This document shows positions 26,132 to 35,631 of a DNA stretch of 64,000 nt, piece by piece (within the stretch, counting starts at the first letter, position 1; every line of letters begins with the position of its first letter). The DNA comes from Acidilobaceae archaeon (lineage in GTDB: Archaea; Thermoproteota; Thermoprotei_A; Sulfolobales; Acidilobaceae), in contig JALTZJ010000029.1 of assembly GCA_027046245.1 (NCBI GenBank), positions 1 to 64,000 of the forward strand. Direction: 5' to 3'. The notes below the pieces were generated by a model. That model made no database searches and was not told the DNA's origin. It saw only the letters and a list, made by a program, of their open reading frames with translations. Made by a program: the position numbers and the translations under genes.

Positions 26132-26396
26132 GGCTACCCCCTCAAGGCCTAAAAGAGGGAGCCCCGCGGGCCTGGAGGGCGCGGGGCGGATAGAAAACCG
26201 GGCGATATACAAAAGCAATGAAAAGGCTCAGCCGGGCACCTGCTACCAATAACACGGGGGCCGGTGACCGGGATCACCGGCTCCGAGGCCCCACAGACGC
26301 ATTCACTACACGGGGGGAGCCTGTGGCGAGCTGGCTGAGAGGCGAGGCCCCCTCCCTCCGAGTCTACGTGGAGAGACCCGGGGTGTCTGGCTGGAG

Positions 26397-27350
26397 TTGC
26401 GTGGGAGGCTTTCCAGGCTTCTGGGGCTTGTGAGGGCTAGCGTCGCCGCTACGGGGCTTCCTGTCCCGGCTCCCCGCGACGTGGTTTACCGCTGGGCTCT
26501 TCGGGGTAGCGTTAGGCCCGAGTCTAGAGGGAAGGTGGGCTTCTATACTGGCGGCCTCTACCAGCTGGCGCCCTACATTAAGGTTAGCGTGTCCATGCTC
26601 GAGCGTCTTGAACGTCTCGGCCTCTTCGAGGCGGGCCTCTCGGCTTCTAGGATAGCAGTTAGGCTCAGGGTCGCCGGGTTCCTTGTGAGGCCTCCTCTAT
26701 GGGAGGTTGAGAGGAGCGAGTCCATAGTCTCTACCATCTACCGATTAATGTCTAGCGTCGTAGACGGCCTCTTCTACCCCTACAAGCGGGACCTCTACAC
26801 GGGGGTTATACTCTACGAGCTGGGGCTCGAAGAAGACTTTGCCCGGCACGCTAGGCGGGTGGCTAGGGCTATCGAGGAGAGCGGAGCCTCGGAGCTGGTA
26901 ACCATCGACCCGCACACCACCCATATACTGAGGAGCGTTATGCCCCGCTACGTCGACGGGTTCGGGGTGCCTGTGAAGAGTTATCTCGAAGTCCTCGACG
27001 AGGCCGGCTACGAGCCCCCCAGGCTGGATACAGAGGCGGTGCTTCACGATGCATGCTATTATGCACGATTCGAGGGCGTAATAGGACAGCCTAGACGGCT
27101 ACTGGGGAAGGCGCTGCGGCTCAAGGAGCCCCCTAGGAGTGGGAGGCGCACCTTCTGCTGCGGAGGCCCCCTGGAGGCGGTCTCGCCCGCCCTATCTAAG
27201 AGGATCGCCAGGCTCAGGATGGACGAGCTATCAAGGGTCTCCGGGACAGTGATAGTAGCCTGCCCTATCTGCATGATAAACCTTGAGAGCGTTGCCCCCG
27301 AGGGAGTCAGGGTCGTCGACGCGTCTCAGGCCTTGAAGGGCCTGCTATAG
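26397..27350 (+). CDS. CCG-domain Fe-S protein (HdrB/GlpC/LutA-like)
   Basis: 317 residues. Two cysteine-rich CCG-type motifs are recognisable: HDACYYARF near residue 219 and, further on, TFCCGGPLEAV with ACPICMINL near the C-terminus. Such domains bind an iron-sulfur cluster and serve in heterodisulfide reductase, glycolate or lactate oxidases and related electron carriers. The N-terminal ferredoxin domain of some relatives is missing, so electrons probably come from a partner not seen here. TTG start. Its end overlaps the convergent PIN gene by six bases. Confidence 0.78.
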   Translation: MRGRLSRLLGLVRASVAATGLPVPAPRDVVYRWALRGSVRPESRGKVGFYTGGLYQLAPYIKVSVSMLERLERLGLFEAGLSASRIAVRLRVAGFLVRPPLWEVERSESIVSTIYRLMSSVVDGLFYPYKRDLYTGVILYELGLEEDFARHARRVARAIEESGASELVTIDPHTTHILRSVMPRYVDGFGVPVKSYLEVLDEAGYEPPRLDTEAVLHDACYYARFEGVIGQPRRLLGKALRLKEPPRSGRRTFCCGGPLEAVSPALSKRIARLRMDELSRVSGTVIVACPICMINLESVAPEGVRVVDASQALKGLL

Positions 27351-27782
27351 GGCGTCGCTCCACTCCACCTCAAGCCTGCCGCTAGACTCTCTATAGTATA
27401 TGCTTGGTATCCCGTGGAGCCTGAGGCGCCTCCTGAGTATCCTATCGCTCGTTGCTACATAGATCCTAGCCCCCCGAGCCTTCAACTTCAAAGCCGCAGC
27501 CTCCAGGCTGTCGTCAGCATCGACTCCCCCCGAGGCCTCTATCACCTCTACTCCTAGCCTGTCCAGGAGGCATAGAGCCGCTGCTGCAGCCCTCCTCAGG
27601 CTCGGCCTGGGACTGCTGGCTGCGAGTCTTCTGAGCTCCTCTACGACGGTGCTAGTGGTGGCTAGCCTCACGGGGGCCAGGACAGCCTCCTCTATCATGC
27701 TGGGGGCCGCGAGGCCCCGGGCCATCAGGATAAGGGTGTTTGAGTCTAGGAGGACGAGGGCTACTCTCTCACTAGCCCCCAT
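27345..27782 (-). CDS. PIN-domain protein (Fcf1-like) of the aIF2-gamma cluster
   Basis: 145 residues from ATG 27782. LLDSNTLI supplies the first Asp, TSTVVEELRRLA an acidic helix, GVDADDSLEAAALKLKARGA the central acidic pair, and YVATSDRILRRRL the last Asp, followed by GIPSIYYRE. This resembles the Fcf1/Nob1-like PIN proteins linked to rRNA processing. The gene overlaps the end of aIF2-gamma by 22 bases, and eS6 lies just upstream, an order conserved in many archaea, which supports a ribosome-related role. An upstream in-frame start at 27842 lies inside aIF2-gamma and is less likely. Confidence 0.82.
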   Translation of the reverse strand: MGASERVALVLLDSNTLILMARGLAAPSMIEEAVLAPVRLATTSTVVEELRRLAASSPRPSLRRAAAAALCLLDRLGVEVIEASGGVDADDSLEAAALKLKARGARIYVATSDRILRRRLRLHGIPSIYYRESSGRLEVEWSDAL

Positions 27783-29053
27783 CCTATGAGCCTCCACCTG
27801 CCGTGTATCCTCCTGCTCAGCGCGACCCTCGCGCCGTCCCAAGCCACGACGGGCCTCCTCAGCCTCACTTCTAGCTCGTCCTTCCCGGCCCTGGTAACTG
27901 TTCCTAGGGTTATCGCTGTGCCCACGCTGAGCATGAGCATCTCGCCTTTCCTAACGGGTTCAACCCTCATCTCCTGCTTCGTGCCCACAACCTTCTCCAG
28001 CAGCTTGTACTCTATCCTCAGCGAGTCGAATACTGGAGGCGTCTTCCCGGGGAGCCCCACTATATTGCCCACTAGGTTGTCGGCCTTAGTGAGGCTGGGG
28101 TCGAGGCTAGTCCCTATAGCTACGAGGCCTCCCGGCTTGGCCTCCTTCACCTCTATGTTGCCGAAGCGGAGGCTCTCTATCCTGGTGTAGAGGGGCTCGT
28201 AGGTTATCCCGCCTCCCGGCTTCCTCACTGGGAGGCCCGGCTTTATCTCTATCTCGTCGCCTACCCTGAAGACGCCGTGGATTATCCCGCCTCCCACAAC
28301 CCCGCCCACGAGCTTCTCCGGCGGCGTGCCGGGCTTGTTCACGTCGAAGCTCCTGGAGATCCACATGAGTGGCGGGCTCTCCAGGTCCCTCTCAGGAGTG
28401 GGTATATAATACTCTATCGCTGCTAGCAGGGCGTCTATATTGGCCCTCTTCAGGGCGCTCACGGGAATAATGGGGGCGTCCTCTGCTATGGTGCCCTCTA
28501 TGAACCTCTTTATCTCCATGTAGCTCTCCCGAGCCCTCTCAGGGGTGACGACGTCGACCTTGTTCTGCACTATTATTATGTTCTTTATCCCCAGGATCTC
28601 GAGTGCAACCAGGTGCTCCCTGGTCTGCGGCTGAGGGCAGGGCTCGTTGGCGGCGATCACTATTATAGCGCCGTCCATGAGGGCGGCGCCGCTGAGCATA
28701 GTGGCCATCAGTATCTCGTGGCCCGGAGCGTCAACGTAGCTGACCCTCCTCCTCAACCTGGCCCTAGCCTGCGGGTCGCACTCACACACAGGCTCAGGAC
28801 TGAAGTTCTCCGGGAACCTACAGCCCTCGCACTCCCAAACCTCGCCATCGGCATAGCCGAGCTTGATAGTCATACCCCTCTTGATCTCCTCGCTGTGCCT
28901 CATAGTCCAGACGCCGGTTAGGGCCTGCACTAGCGTGGTCTTGCCGTGGTCCACGTGGCCTACCACGCCTATATTGACCTCGGGCTGCCTCGGCTCCTCC
29001 CCAGACAACTCCTCTAAGCCACCCCACTCAACCCAAGGATAACGCTTCCACAC
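27761..29053 (-). CDS. eif2g: Translation initiation factor aIF2 subunit gamma
   Basis: 430 residues. G1 motif VVGHVDHGKTTL is near residues 30-41, a zinc knuckle is formed by CEGC and VCECD (about 74-91), G3 is VDAPGHE, G4 VQNKVD, and the C-terminal beta-barrels are complete. The GTPase subunit of aIF2 carries initiator Met-tRNA to the small subunit. GTG start about 38 bases downstream of a TATA box on the minus strand. It sits between eS6 and a PIN gene, the common archaeal arrangement. Confidence 0.97.
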   Translation of the reverse strand: MWKRYPWVEWGGLEELSGEEPRQPEVNIGVVGHVDHGKTTLVQALTGVWTMRHSEEIKRGMTIKLGYADGEVWECEGCRFPENFSPEPVCECDPQARARLRRRVSYVDAPGHEILMATMLSGAALMDGAIIVIAANEPCPQPQTREHLVALEILGIKNIIIVQNKVDVVTPERARESYMEIKRFIEGTIAEDAPIIPVSALKRANIDALLAAIEYYIPTPERDLESPPLMWISRSFDVNKPGTPPEKLVGGVVGGGIIHGVFRVGDEIEIKPGLPVRKPGGGITYEPLYTRIESLRFGNIEVKEAKPGGLVAIGTSLDPSLTKADNLVGNIVGLPGKTPPVFDSLRIEYKLLEKVVGTKQEMRVEPVRKGEMLMLSVGTAITLGTVTRAGKDELEVRLRRPVVAWDGARVALSRRIHGRWRLIGWGLVRE

Positions 29054-29090
29054 TAATTAACACGGGGACCCCAGGTAAAACGCAGAGTCA

Positions 29091-29100
29091 AATTAAAATC
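29091..29100 (-). promoter_or_regulatory. TATA box for aIF2-gamma
   Basis: GATTTTAATT on the minus strand, about 38 bases before GTG 29053; transcription would start roughly 13 bases before the start codon. Confidence 0.55.
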
Positions 29101-29136
29101 ACGAGGCCCGGGGAGCCTCCCTCCCTACAGGTAGCT

Positions 29137-29847
29137 TTACTCTTTCTCCTCATCGCCGTAGTATACTACTACGTTTAGCTGTGCCAGCGCGGTCTTCCTC
29201 CTCTCGGCCCTCGGATCCGGGATCACCCTGCCCCTCACAGTCTTCCTACGCCTCTCACCCTTCTCCCTGGGGTGGAAGCCCGGCGGCCCGCTGAGGAGTA
29301 TCTTCTTCTTCCCGCTCCCGGGCACTCCAGGGTGCATGGGGAAGCCTGTAGCGTCGCTTCCACCCCTTATCTTGAACTTGAGTCCATCGTAGCCTATGAT
29401 GCTGCCATCGAATACGTCACCTATCTCTAGCCCTGCAAGCCTCACGTGCACCTCCTCGGGCACCGCTACCTGCCAAGCTTTAGCCCTGAAGGCCTCGGCC
29501 TCGGCCTCAAGGTTGCCGGCGGCCTCGCCTAGTAGCTCCATGCTAACCTCGACCTCGTAATCGCCCAATCCATCCTTAACCTCGACTTTGAACGGCACAT
29601 TTACCTTACCGCCTTCCTCGTTGCGGAACCTCAGCGTCATAACGCCTACTTCGCCGAGCCCTAGCTCCTCGTAGAGCTTCTTGCTTACCCTAGCCAGGGG
29701 CAGCTCGGTCCTCTCCTTGTCCTTCGTCTTCTGCTGACTCTCCTTGTACTCTATATCTTCGACTCCCTTAACCTTGACCTTGACTACCTTGTCCCCTGCG
29801 CGGGGGTCTGAGATGACTATCCTGAGTGGGGGCCTCTCGCTGCTCAA
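29137..29847 (-). CDS. rps6e: Small-subunit ribosomal protein eS6 with internal insertion
   Basis: 236 residues. The start RIVISDPRAGDKV and the C-terminal half (GLEIGDVFDGSIIGYDGLKF, RGGSDATGFPMHPGVPG and GERRRKTVRGRVI) are characteristic of eS6. Between them lies about 100 residues of additional, charged sequence (about residues 35-135) absent from the short archaeal versions of about 125-150 residues. The insertion is in frame and protein-like (SKKLYEELGLGEVGVMTLRF). It is probably a lineage-specific domain on the ribosome surface. ATG or equivalent start; followed by aIF2-gamma on the same strand. Confidence 0.9.
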   Translation of the reverse strand: MSSERPPLRIVISDPRAGDKVVKVKVKGVEDIEYKESQQKTKDKERTELPLARVSKKLYEELGLGEVGVMTLRFRNEEGGKVNVPFKVEVKDGLGDYEVEVSMELLGEAAGNLEAEAEAFRAKAWQVAVPEEVHVRLAGLEIGDVFDGSIIGYDGLKFKIRGGSDATGFPMHPGVPGSGKKKILLSGPPGFHPREKGERRRKTVRGRVIPDPRAERRKTALAQLNVVVYYGDEEKE

Positions 29848-29955
29848 CTCCTACACGCACCTCCCTCCAGCCCGGACCCCTATCCTAGGGCTACTAGGGG
29901 TCCAGATACTCCTATCCGCTGGCTCTAGCCGGGAGACCTCCGGGGCTTAATAATC

Positions 29956-30825
29956 TTGGCAGGCCCCCTCCTTGATAGCAGGGTGGCTGGCTCCTTGGCT
30001 GAAGAGGTTAATCTAGAGCTTCTCTACGACGTGCTCAGGTGGCCTGAGGACCTGGATAGTCTCTGGCAGAGGCTCGAGCTAGTGAGGCGCGACATGGCAG
30101 CGCTCCTCAACCACGAGTGGCTCTCCTGGCTAGCTGGTAGACAAAAGGTCAGGCTGCTAGACGCTATGGGCGGGGCTGGCATAGCAGGCGTAGCCCTAGC
30201 CCTAGAGCTTAGGGATCGCGGCGTCGAGCAGGTCGAGCTCTACGTGCTCGACGCGAGGGCCAGAGCGCTTGAGAGGGCCCGGGAGTTCACCCGGCAGGCC
30301 CTCGGCGTCGAGGCAGTCACTATACAGGCCGACGTGGCTGAGGCACATATTTATGTGAAGTACGCTGACGTGGCAATCGTCTATGGGAACAGCGTGCCTC
30401 ACCTAGACGCCTACCACCTAGTGAGGGCCGCTGCTAGCCTCGCGGCTAGCCTAAAGCCCCGCGGCAGCCTAGTGGTTGACGTGCTAGACCTAGTGAGGGA
30501 GTTCGGGTCGAGGGGTTACAGGGACGTCATAGTGGAGCACTCTGAGCCGGGCGCGGTAGTTACGAGCTATCACTACAGGTACGAGCCGAGGAGAGGCCGC
30601 TACCTGAGGGTGCTCGTGGAGCAGCCCACCGGGAGGACGACGCTCCTCAGCTTCCGTCCCTGGGATCCTGCAGGGGTCGCCGCGCTCCTCTGGACCCTCT
30701 TCCGCGACGTAGACGTAATTGAGAGTCCGGTGAAGAGGGATCACTACCTGGTCCTAGCCCACGGGCCTCGCGGGGTTAGCCCGGAGGCCTTCGGAGAAAC
30801 GCCTAGAGCCTTGGGGCCACGCTAA
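29956..30825 (+). CDS. SAM-dependent methyltransferase, class I
   Basis: 289 residues. Rossmann motif I is LLDAMGGAGIAGVALALEL (about residues 57-75), motif II acidic residue in ELYVLDARAR, then a DVAEAHIYVKYADVAIVYGN stretch and a KPRGSLVVDVLDL post-motif strand. The substrate cannot be deduced; an N-terminal helical segment of about 50 residues precedes the fold. TTG start. Divergent from eS6 across about 110 bases. Confidence 0.75.
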   Translation: MAGPLLDSRVAGSLAEEVNLELLYDVLRWPEDLDSLWQRLELVRRDMAALLNHEWLSWLAGRQKVRLLDAMGGAGIAGVALALELRDRGVEQVELYVLDARARALERAREFTRQALGVEAVTIQADVAEAHIYVKYADVAIVYGNSVPHLDAYHLVRAAASLAASLKPRGSLVVDVLDLVREFGSRGYRDVIVEHSEPGAVVTSYHYRYEPRRGRYLRVLVEQPTGRTTLLSFRPWDPAGVAALLWTLFRDVDVIESPVKRDHYLVLAHGPRGVSPEAFGETPRALGPR

Positions 30826-30906
30826 AAGCCTTCAATCCACCCCGGATAAGAAGCCTAGGTAGCCCTATATATGAGGGTATGCCTAGAGCATGGAGGTGTT
30901 TAGCTG

Positions 30907-32733
30907 TTGAGCGAGGGTAAACGGCTGAGGCAGCCCATAGTAGTCGTGCTGGGCCACGTGGACCACGGCAAGACCACGCTGTTAGACAGGATCAGGCGCA
31001 CCGCCGTGGCCGCGAAGGAGGCCGGCGGGATAACGCAGCACATAGGAGCTAGTATTGTGCCAGCGGACGTGATAGAGAAGATAGCTGAGCCCCTCAAGAA
31101 GATTATCCCTGTTAAGCTAGTGATACCCGGGCTCCTCTTCATAGACACTCCGGGGCACGAGCTGTTCAGCAACCTGAGGAGGAGGGGTGGTAGCGTAGCG
31201 GACTTCGCAATACTAGTCGTAGATATAATGGATGGCTTCCAGCCCCAGACCTACGAGGCCCTTGAGTTGCTCAAGGAGCGAAGGGTACCCTTCCTGGTGG
31301 CGGCGAACAAGATAGATAGGATACCCGGCTGGCAGCCCCATCCAGGGGAGCCCTTCATCTTTAGCTTCCGCAAGCAGAGCCCCGACGTGCAGGCAGAGCT
31401 AGAGAGGAGGGTATATGAGATCGTTGGGAAGCTCTACGAGCAGGGCCTGCCAGCCGACCTGTTCACCAGGATAAGGGACTTCACCAAGAAGATCGCAGTC
31501 GTGCCTGTCTCTGCCAAGACTGGAGAGGGGGTGCCAGAGCTGCTAGCCGTCCTAGCAGGGCTTACGCAGCAGTACCTGAGGAATAGGCTGCGCTACGCAG
31601 AGGGCCCCGCTAAGGGGGTTGTGCTCGAGGTTAAGGAGATGCAAGGCCTCGGCACAGTGGTCGACGCCATAATCTACGACGGCGTGATCAGGAAGGGAGA
31701 CATCATAGTGGTGGGCGGGAAGGAGGGGCCCATAATAACAAGCGTGAGAGCCCTCCTGATGCCCGCGCCCCTCCAAGATATAAGGAGCAGGGAGGCCCGC
31801 TTCGTCACCGTGGACGAGGTGCACGCCGCCGCGGGAGTCAGAGTGGCGGCACCTCACCTAGACGACGTGATAGCCGGTAGCCCGCTCCTAGTCGCGAGGA
31901 ACGAGGAGGAAGCAAAGCAGCTGGCGGAGAAGGTTAAGAGCGAGGTCGAGGAGCTGAGGATGCGAACCGACAATATAGGAGTCGTGGTTAAGGCAGACAC
32001 CCTAGGCACCCTAGAGGCCCTCGTGGAGGCCCTCAAGAGGAGGGGGATCCCTGTTAGGATAGCCGATATAGGCCCTGTGACCAGGAACGACGTGCTAGAC
32101 GCCGAGGTGACCAGGAAGCATGACCCCTACCTGGGGGTCATACTTGCATTCAACGTTAAGGTGCTGCCTGAGGCTGAGGAGGAGGCCTCTAGAGCCGGTG
32201 TGAGGATCTTCAGGAACAACGTGATATACAGGCTCCTAGAGGAGTACGAGGAGTGGGTTAAGAGGGAGAAGGAGGCTGAGCGCCGCCGCAGGCTGGACGA
32301 GCTCGTGAGGCCGGGCAAATTCAGGATACTGCCGGGCTACGTGTTCCGCAGGAGCGACCCAGCTATAGTGGGTGTCGAGGTGCTAGGCGGCGTCATAAAG
32401 CCGGGCTACCCCGTAATGGACGAGAACGGCAGGCAGCTAGGCAGGATCCTAGCTATAAAAGATAGAGACAGGAGCCTCCCGGAGGCCAGGCTCGGCATGG
32501 CGGTGGCGGTGAGCATACAAGGACGCATCCTAATAGGGCGCCACGTCGACGAGGGCGACATACTATACACCGACGTACCAGCAGAGCACGCATACAAAAT
32601 ACTAACAGAGTTCCGCGACATAGTATCAAAGGACGAGCTAGACGTGCTAAAGGAAATAGCAGAGATAAAGAAGAGAGCCGGAGACCAGGGCTACCAAAGA
32701 GTACTACTCCGCCTCAAAATGCGGAGAGCCTAA
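30907..32733 (+). CDS. infB: Translation initiation factor aIF5B (IF-2 homolog)
   Basis: 608 residues, the usual archaeal size. G1 VLGHVDHGKTTLLD (about residues 13-26), switch I GGITQHIGAS, G3 DTPGHELFSN, G4 ANKID, then domains II-IV with the long helix EEYEEWVKREKEAERRRRLD linking to the C-terminal beta-barrel. The GTPase promotes ribosomal subunit joining. TTG start; Ndk follows on the same strand, 58 bases downstream. Confidence 0.96.
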   Translation: MSEGKRLRQPIVVVLGHVDHGKTTLLDRIRRTAVAAKEAGGITQHIGASIVPADVIEKIAEPLKKIIPVKLVIPGLLFIDTPGHELFSNLRRRGGSVADFAILVVDIMDGFQPQTYEALELLKERRVPFLVAANKIDRIPGWQPHPGEPFIFSFRKQSPDVQAELERRVYEIVGKLYEQGLPADLFTRIRDFTKKIAVVPVSAKTGEGVPELLAVLAGLTQQYLRNRLRYAEGPAKGVVLEVKEMQGLGTVVDAIIYDGVIRKGDIIVVGGKEGPIITSVRALLMPAPLQDIRSREARFVTVDEVHAAAGVRVAAPHLDDVIAGSPLLVARNEEEAKQLAEKVKSEVEELRMRTDNIGVVVKADTLGTLEALVEALKRRGIPVRIADIGPVTRNDVLDAEVTRKHDPYLGVILAFNVKVLPEAEEEASRAGVRIFRNNVIYRLLEEYEEWVKREKEAERRRRLDELVRPGKFRILPGYVFRRSDPAIVGVEVLGGVIKPGYPVMDENGRQLGRILAIKDRDRSLPEARLGMAVAVSIQGRILIGRHVDEGDILYTDVPAEHAYKILTEFRDIVSKDELDVLKEIAEIKKRAGDQGYQRVLLRLKMRRA

Positions 32734-32791
32734 AGCCCCCGAACATTAAAGACCCCCGCAGCCCGGCCGCCCGAGTAACGGTGGCTCCCCC

Positions 32792-33214
32792 ATGGCGGTC
32801 GAGCGCACCCTACTACTAGTCAAGCCTGACGGCGTCGAGAGGGGCCTCATAGGCGAGGTAATCTCCAGGCTAGAGAGGAAGGGCTTCAAGATAGTCGCCC
32901 TCAAAATGCTCAAGATGACCCGGGAGCAGGCAGAGGAGTTCTACAGCGTGCACCGCGAGAGGCCATTCTTCCAGGAGCTAGTAGACTTCATAACCAGCGG
33001 CCCCATAGTGGCAATGATCGTCGAGGGGGAGAACGCTGTAGAGACTGTCAGGATCATGATAGGCCCCACCGACGGCCGCAAGGCCCCGCCCGGCACGATA
33101 AGGGGCGACTTCAGCCTAGACATAATGGAGAACATAGTGCACGCCAGCGACAGCAAGGAGAGCTTCGAGAGAGAGCATAAGATCGTATTCAAGCCCGAAG
33201 AGATAATAGGCTAA
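32792..33214 (+). CDS. ndk: Nucleoside diphosphate kinase
   Basis: 140 residues. [18 protein letters not shown] at the N-terminus, [20 protein letters not shown] in the middle, the Kpn-loop region and the catalytic His in [15 protein letters not shown] near residue 117 are all present. It transfers the terminal phosphate from ATP to other nucleoside diphosphates. ATG start; a TATA-like ACATTAAAGA lies at 32743-32752. Confidence 0.97.
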   Translation: MAVERTLLLVKPDGVERGLIGEVISRLERKGFKIVALKMLKMTREQAEEFYSVHRERPFFQELVDFITSGPIVAMIVEGENAVETVRIMIGPTDGRKAPPGTIRGDFSLDIMENIVHASDSKESFEREHKIVFKPEEIIG

Positions 33215-33378
33215 AGGGAAGCCGCCAGCCAAACCTCCCCCCGGGCTTTAGCCTGGGTCAAACAGTCCTCCACCGAATAAGTTGCCCTCTCACAGGCTTT
33301 TCCATTAACTTGGCGCCGTGGGGTGTGTAGGGTATAGGGGCTCTCAGGAGGCTAGCAGGCACCCTGCTCATAGTAATC

Positions 33379-35394
33379 TTGGGAGTAGCGGTACTCGCCC
33401 TCATACAGGGCGGCGGAGACGGGGGCTCGGGAGCACCTCCTCAGGAGCCGGAACCATTCACTGCCACGGAAACCCCTAGCTACGAGGTTATAGAGCCTAG
33501 GGCGGGGGAGGCCCGGTCTTACGAGGCGTCCTCGGGCGGCGCTGGCGAGGCCGGGGTGAGCGATGCTCCCAGCTATCTGCTCTCTGTGGAGCCTCGTGTA
33601 GTTGTTGCACCCCCTGGTTCCAGTTTCACTCTGTCCATGAGCCTAGCGGGGCTAGACGGGTTCTCTGGCGGCGTTGATGTCGGGCTTGCAGGGGTCTTCT
33701 ACTATGGTAGCGGCTTTGTTAGCGAGCCTCCGAGGGCCCTAGTACTTGGGGATCTCTTTAGGGTTGATAGGGTGTCTCTGCCGCCTGGAGGCGGCTCTGC
33801 TGGTGTAGTCGTTGAGGTGTCTAAGGATGCCCAGCCGGGCAACTACCTGTTGGCCCTCCAGCCGGTCCATGACGGCTTGCTCGGGGCCTCTGTTATAGTT
33901 AACGTCTTCGTTCCCGCAGTGCCCGGCTACGCAGTTATACCGGAGCCCCCTGAGAGGCCTGTCGAGCCCTTCCAGGACGTAGTAGTGAAGCTGAGAGTGG
34001 TGCCAGTCGGCGACTACAGGGGAGAGGTCTACCTTAACGTGGAGTATGAGGGTGTGAAGCTCGTGAGCCTCGAGCCCCGCAGCGGCACGCCGCCCTTCAC
34101 AGCGGAGCTAGTCTTCAGGCTAGAGAGCTACGAAACAGTATGCGAGGAAAACGGCGAGTGTAGGAGCGTCGAGGCAGACCCCTGGAGGGGCCTCGCCGAG
34201 GGCGGCGTTAGCAACGGTAACCGGTTCATCCTAGTGAGTGCTAGCGGCCCCGACGCTCCTCCAGCCCGGGCAGTGATTCTAGTGGGCCTGGAAGAGCCTC
34301 CCAGGAGGCCTGGCCTCTTCGAGACCCTCTTCCGCATCCTGCTATTCCCCCTCTACCTGGCCCTAAGCATATCCCTCTCTACAGTCACAGGAGCAGCGCT
34401 CACCCCCCTAGCCGCCACAGCCCCAGTGCCTACAGTCTACCTAGAGGCCGGGGCAGCAGCGCTGGAGCCCTACAAGCTCCTGGCGCCTCAGGAGGTGCAG
34501 CAGGCTCCGGGAGACGGCGGGACTGGAGGCCCCCTAGAGGCAGAGGGGCACTGGCTGAGAGCGGCTATAGTGAGGAAGGACGGCGGATACACCAGCGTGT
34601 TAAGGATAGCTGCTGTAAGCGAGGCGAAGCCCGCGTCAATAATGGTGCCCAGTCCCCGGCTGATAGGCTCAGCCACTCTCTGGGTCTACGCCCCTGGAGC
34701 TGGAGACAACGTAGAGTTGAGGCTCTACTCTCCTCGAGGCGGGAAGGCGCCCGCGGAGCTACAGATAGTATCGCGGGGCAGCGACTCGCTTGAAGCAGTC
34801 ATCCGCTCTAGGAGCCCGGAGACAGCTACAGTGATACTTGAGGCCGTGGCTGACGGTAGGGTGCTAGACAGGGTCGAACTAGACCTCGTGCCTCCACCCT
34901 CTCAGCAGACATACGCAATAGTATTCGCCAGGCCCGGCGACAGGGTGCTATTAACCGTGCCCCTCCTCATGAGAGACGCCATTATCTATCCCCAGTCCCT
35001 GGAGCAGCTAGACCCCTGGGTTGAGAGGTTCGAGCCCAGGAGCGCCGGGGCGGGCCCCCTGCAGCTGGCAGTCTACACCCAGTACTACAATATCTACTAC
35101 TACTACCCTGCACCCGGTGGCGGCTACCAGAAGCAGGGGGAGGAGACCCGGGAGATCCCGGGGACGGGCAGGATAGAGTACCGGGAGCTGCTTAGTAACA
35201 TGGCCGTAGCGCAGCAGGATCGTGGGTTCGCAGTCGTGGAGCTGAGACTCTCCGATGAGGCCAAGCCGGGAATGTATGTGGTCAGGGTGAGCCCGCCGCC
35301 GAGCTACTCAACTATAAGCTTGGCCATAATAGTGTCGTGGCCCCCGGATCCTGCAGAGCTGGAGCCCCTAATAGTCAAGGTGTACAAGGGCTGA
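33379..35394 (+). CDS. Large secreted or surface-anchored protein, unknown family
   Basis: 671 residues from TTG 33379. The visible chain begins with only half of a hydrophobic helix, while the in-frame codons before it read GALRRLAGTLLIVILGVAVLALIQ, a complete signal anchor. No canonical start exists between the TAG at 33328 and 33379, so initiation is probably at a noncanonical codon (ATA 33334, CTC or CTG 33364) or, less likely, at TTG 33310 with readthrough of the TAG. The rest is rich in beta strands, Pro and Gly, with an internal hydrophobic segment (LFRILLFPLYLALSISLSTV, about residues 317-336) and a Tyr-rich stretch near 570. Function unknown; probably extracellular. Confidence 0.75.
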   Translation: MGVAVLALIQGGGDGGSGAPPQEPEPFTATETPSYEVIEPRAGEARSYEASSGGAGEAGVSDAPSYLLSVEPRVVVAPPGSSFTLSMSLAGLDGFSGGVDVGLAGVFYYGSGFVSEPPRALVLGDLFRVDRVSLPPGGGSAGVVVEVSKDAQPGNYLLALQPVHDGLLGASVIVNVFVPAVPGYAVIPEPPERPVEPFQDVVVKLRVVPVGDYRGEVYLNVEYEGVKLVSLEPRSGTPPFTAELVFRLESYETVCEENGECRSVEADPWRGLAEGGVSNGNRFILVSASGPDAPPARAVILVGLEEPPRRPGLFETLFRILLFPLYLALSISLSTVTGAALTPLAATAPVPTVYLEAGAAALEPYKLLAPQEVQQAPGDGGTGGPLEAEGHWLRAAIVRKDGGYTSVLRIAAVSEAKPASIMVPSPRLIGSATLWVYAPGAGDNVELRLYSPRGGKAPAELQIVSRGSDSLEAVIRSRSPETATVILEAVADGRVLDRVELDLVPPPSQQTYAIVFARPGDRVLLTVPLLMRDAIIYPQSLEQLDPWVERFEPRSAGAGPLQLAVYTQYYNIYYYYPAPGGGYQKQGEETREIPGTGRIEYRELLSNMAVAQQDRGFAVVELRLSDEAKPGMYVVRVSPPPSYSTISLAIIVSWPPDPAELEPLIVKVYKG

Positions 35395-35432
35395 GTGGCG
35401 GCCTGGAGGCGGTGTTGTGGAGGAGGGCCGGG

Positions 35433-35507
35433 TGGTGCCGCCGCGGGGATTCGAACCCCGGACCACCCGGTCTTCAGCCGGGCGCTCTCCCGCTGAGCTA
35501 CGGCGGC
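35433..35507 (-). tRNA. tRNA-Phe (GAA)
   Basis: Minus-strand cloverleaf. Acceptor arms GCCGCCG and CGGCGGC, discriminator A, encoded CCA at 35433-35435. Anticodon stem CCCGG/CCGGG holds loop CTGAAGA, anticodon GAA. T arm CCGGGGTTCGAATCCCCG. No intron. Confidence 0.95.
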
Positions 35508-35631
35508 GCCTAGCCGCCGTGGGTTAGTGGCGGTGGGAGCGAGGGTAATAAGTGGTGTGTTGGTCTGGGAGGGCCACGGTTATATGCTCTACTCGGTCTA
35601 CTCTATTTTTATTGCGGGGTGAGTTGCCGGG

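Noticed and set aside
26132-26218. Upstream extension of the crotonase-family gene
   Set aside because: The extra residues run through a TATA-like element and do not resemble the family; GTG 26131 gives the normal length.
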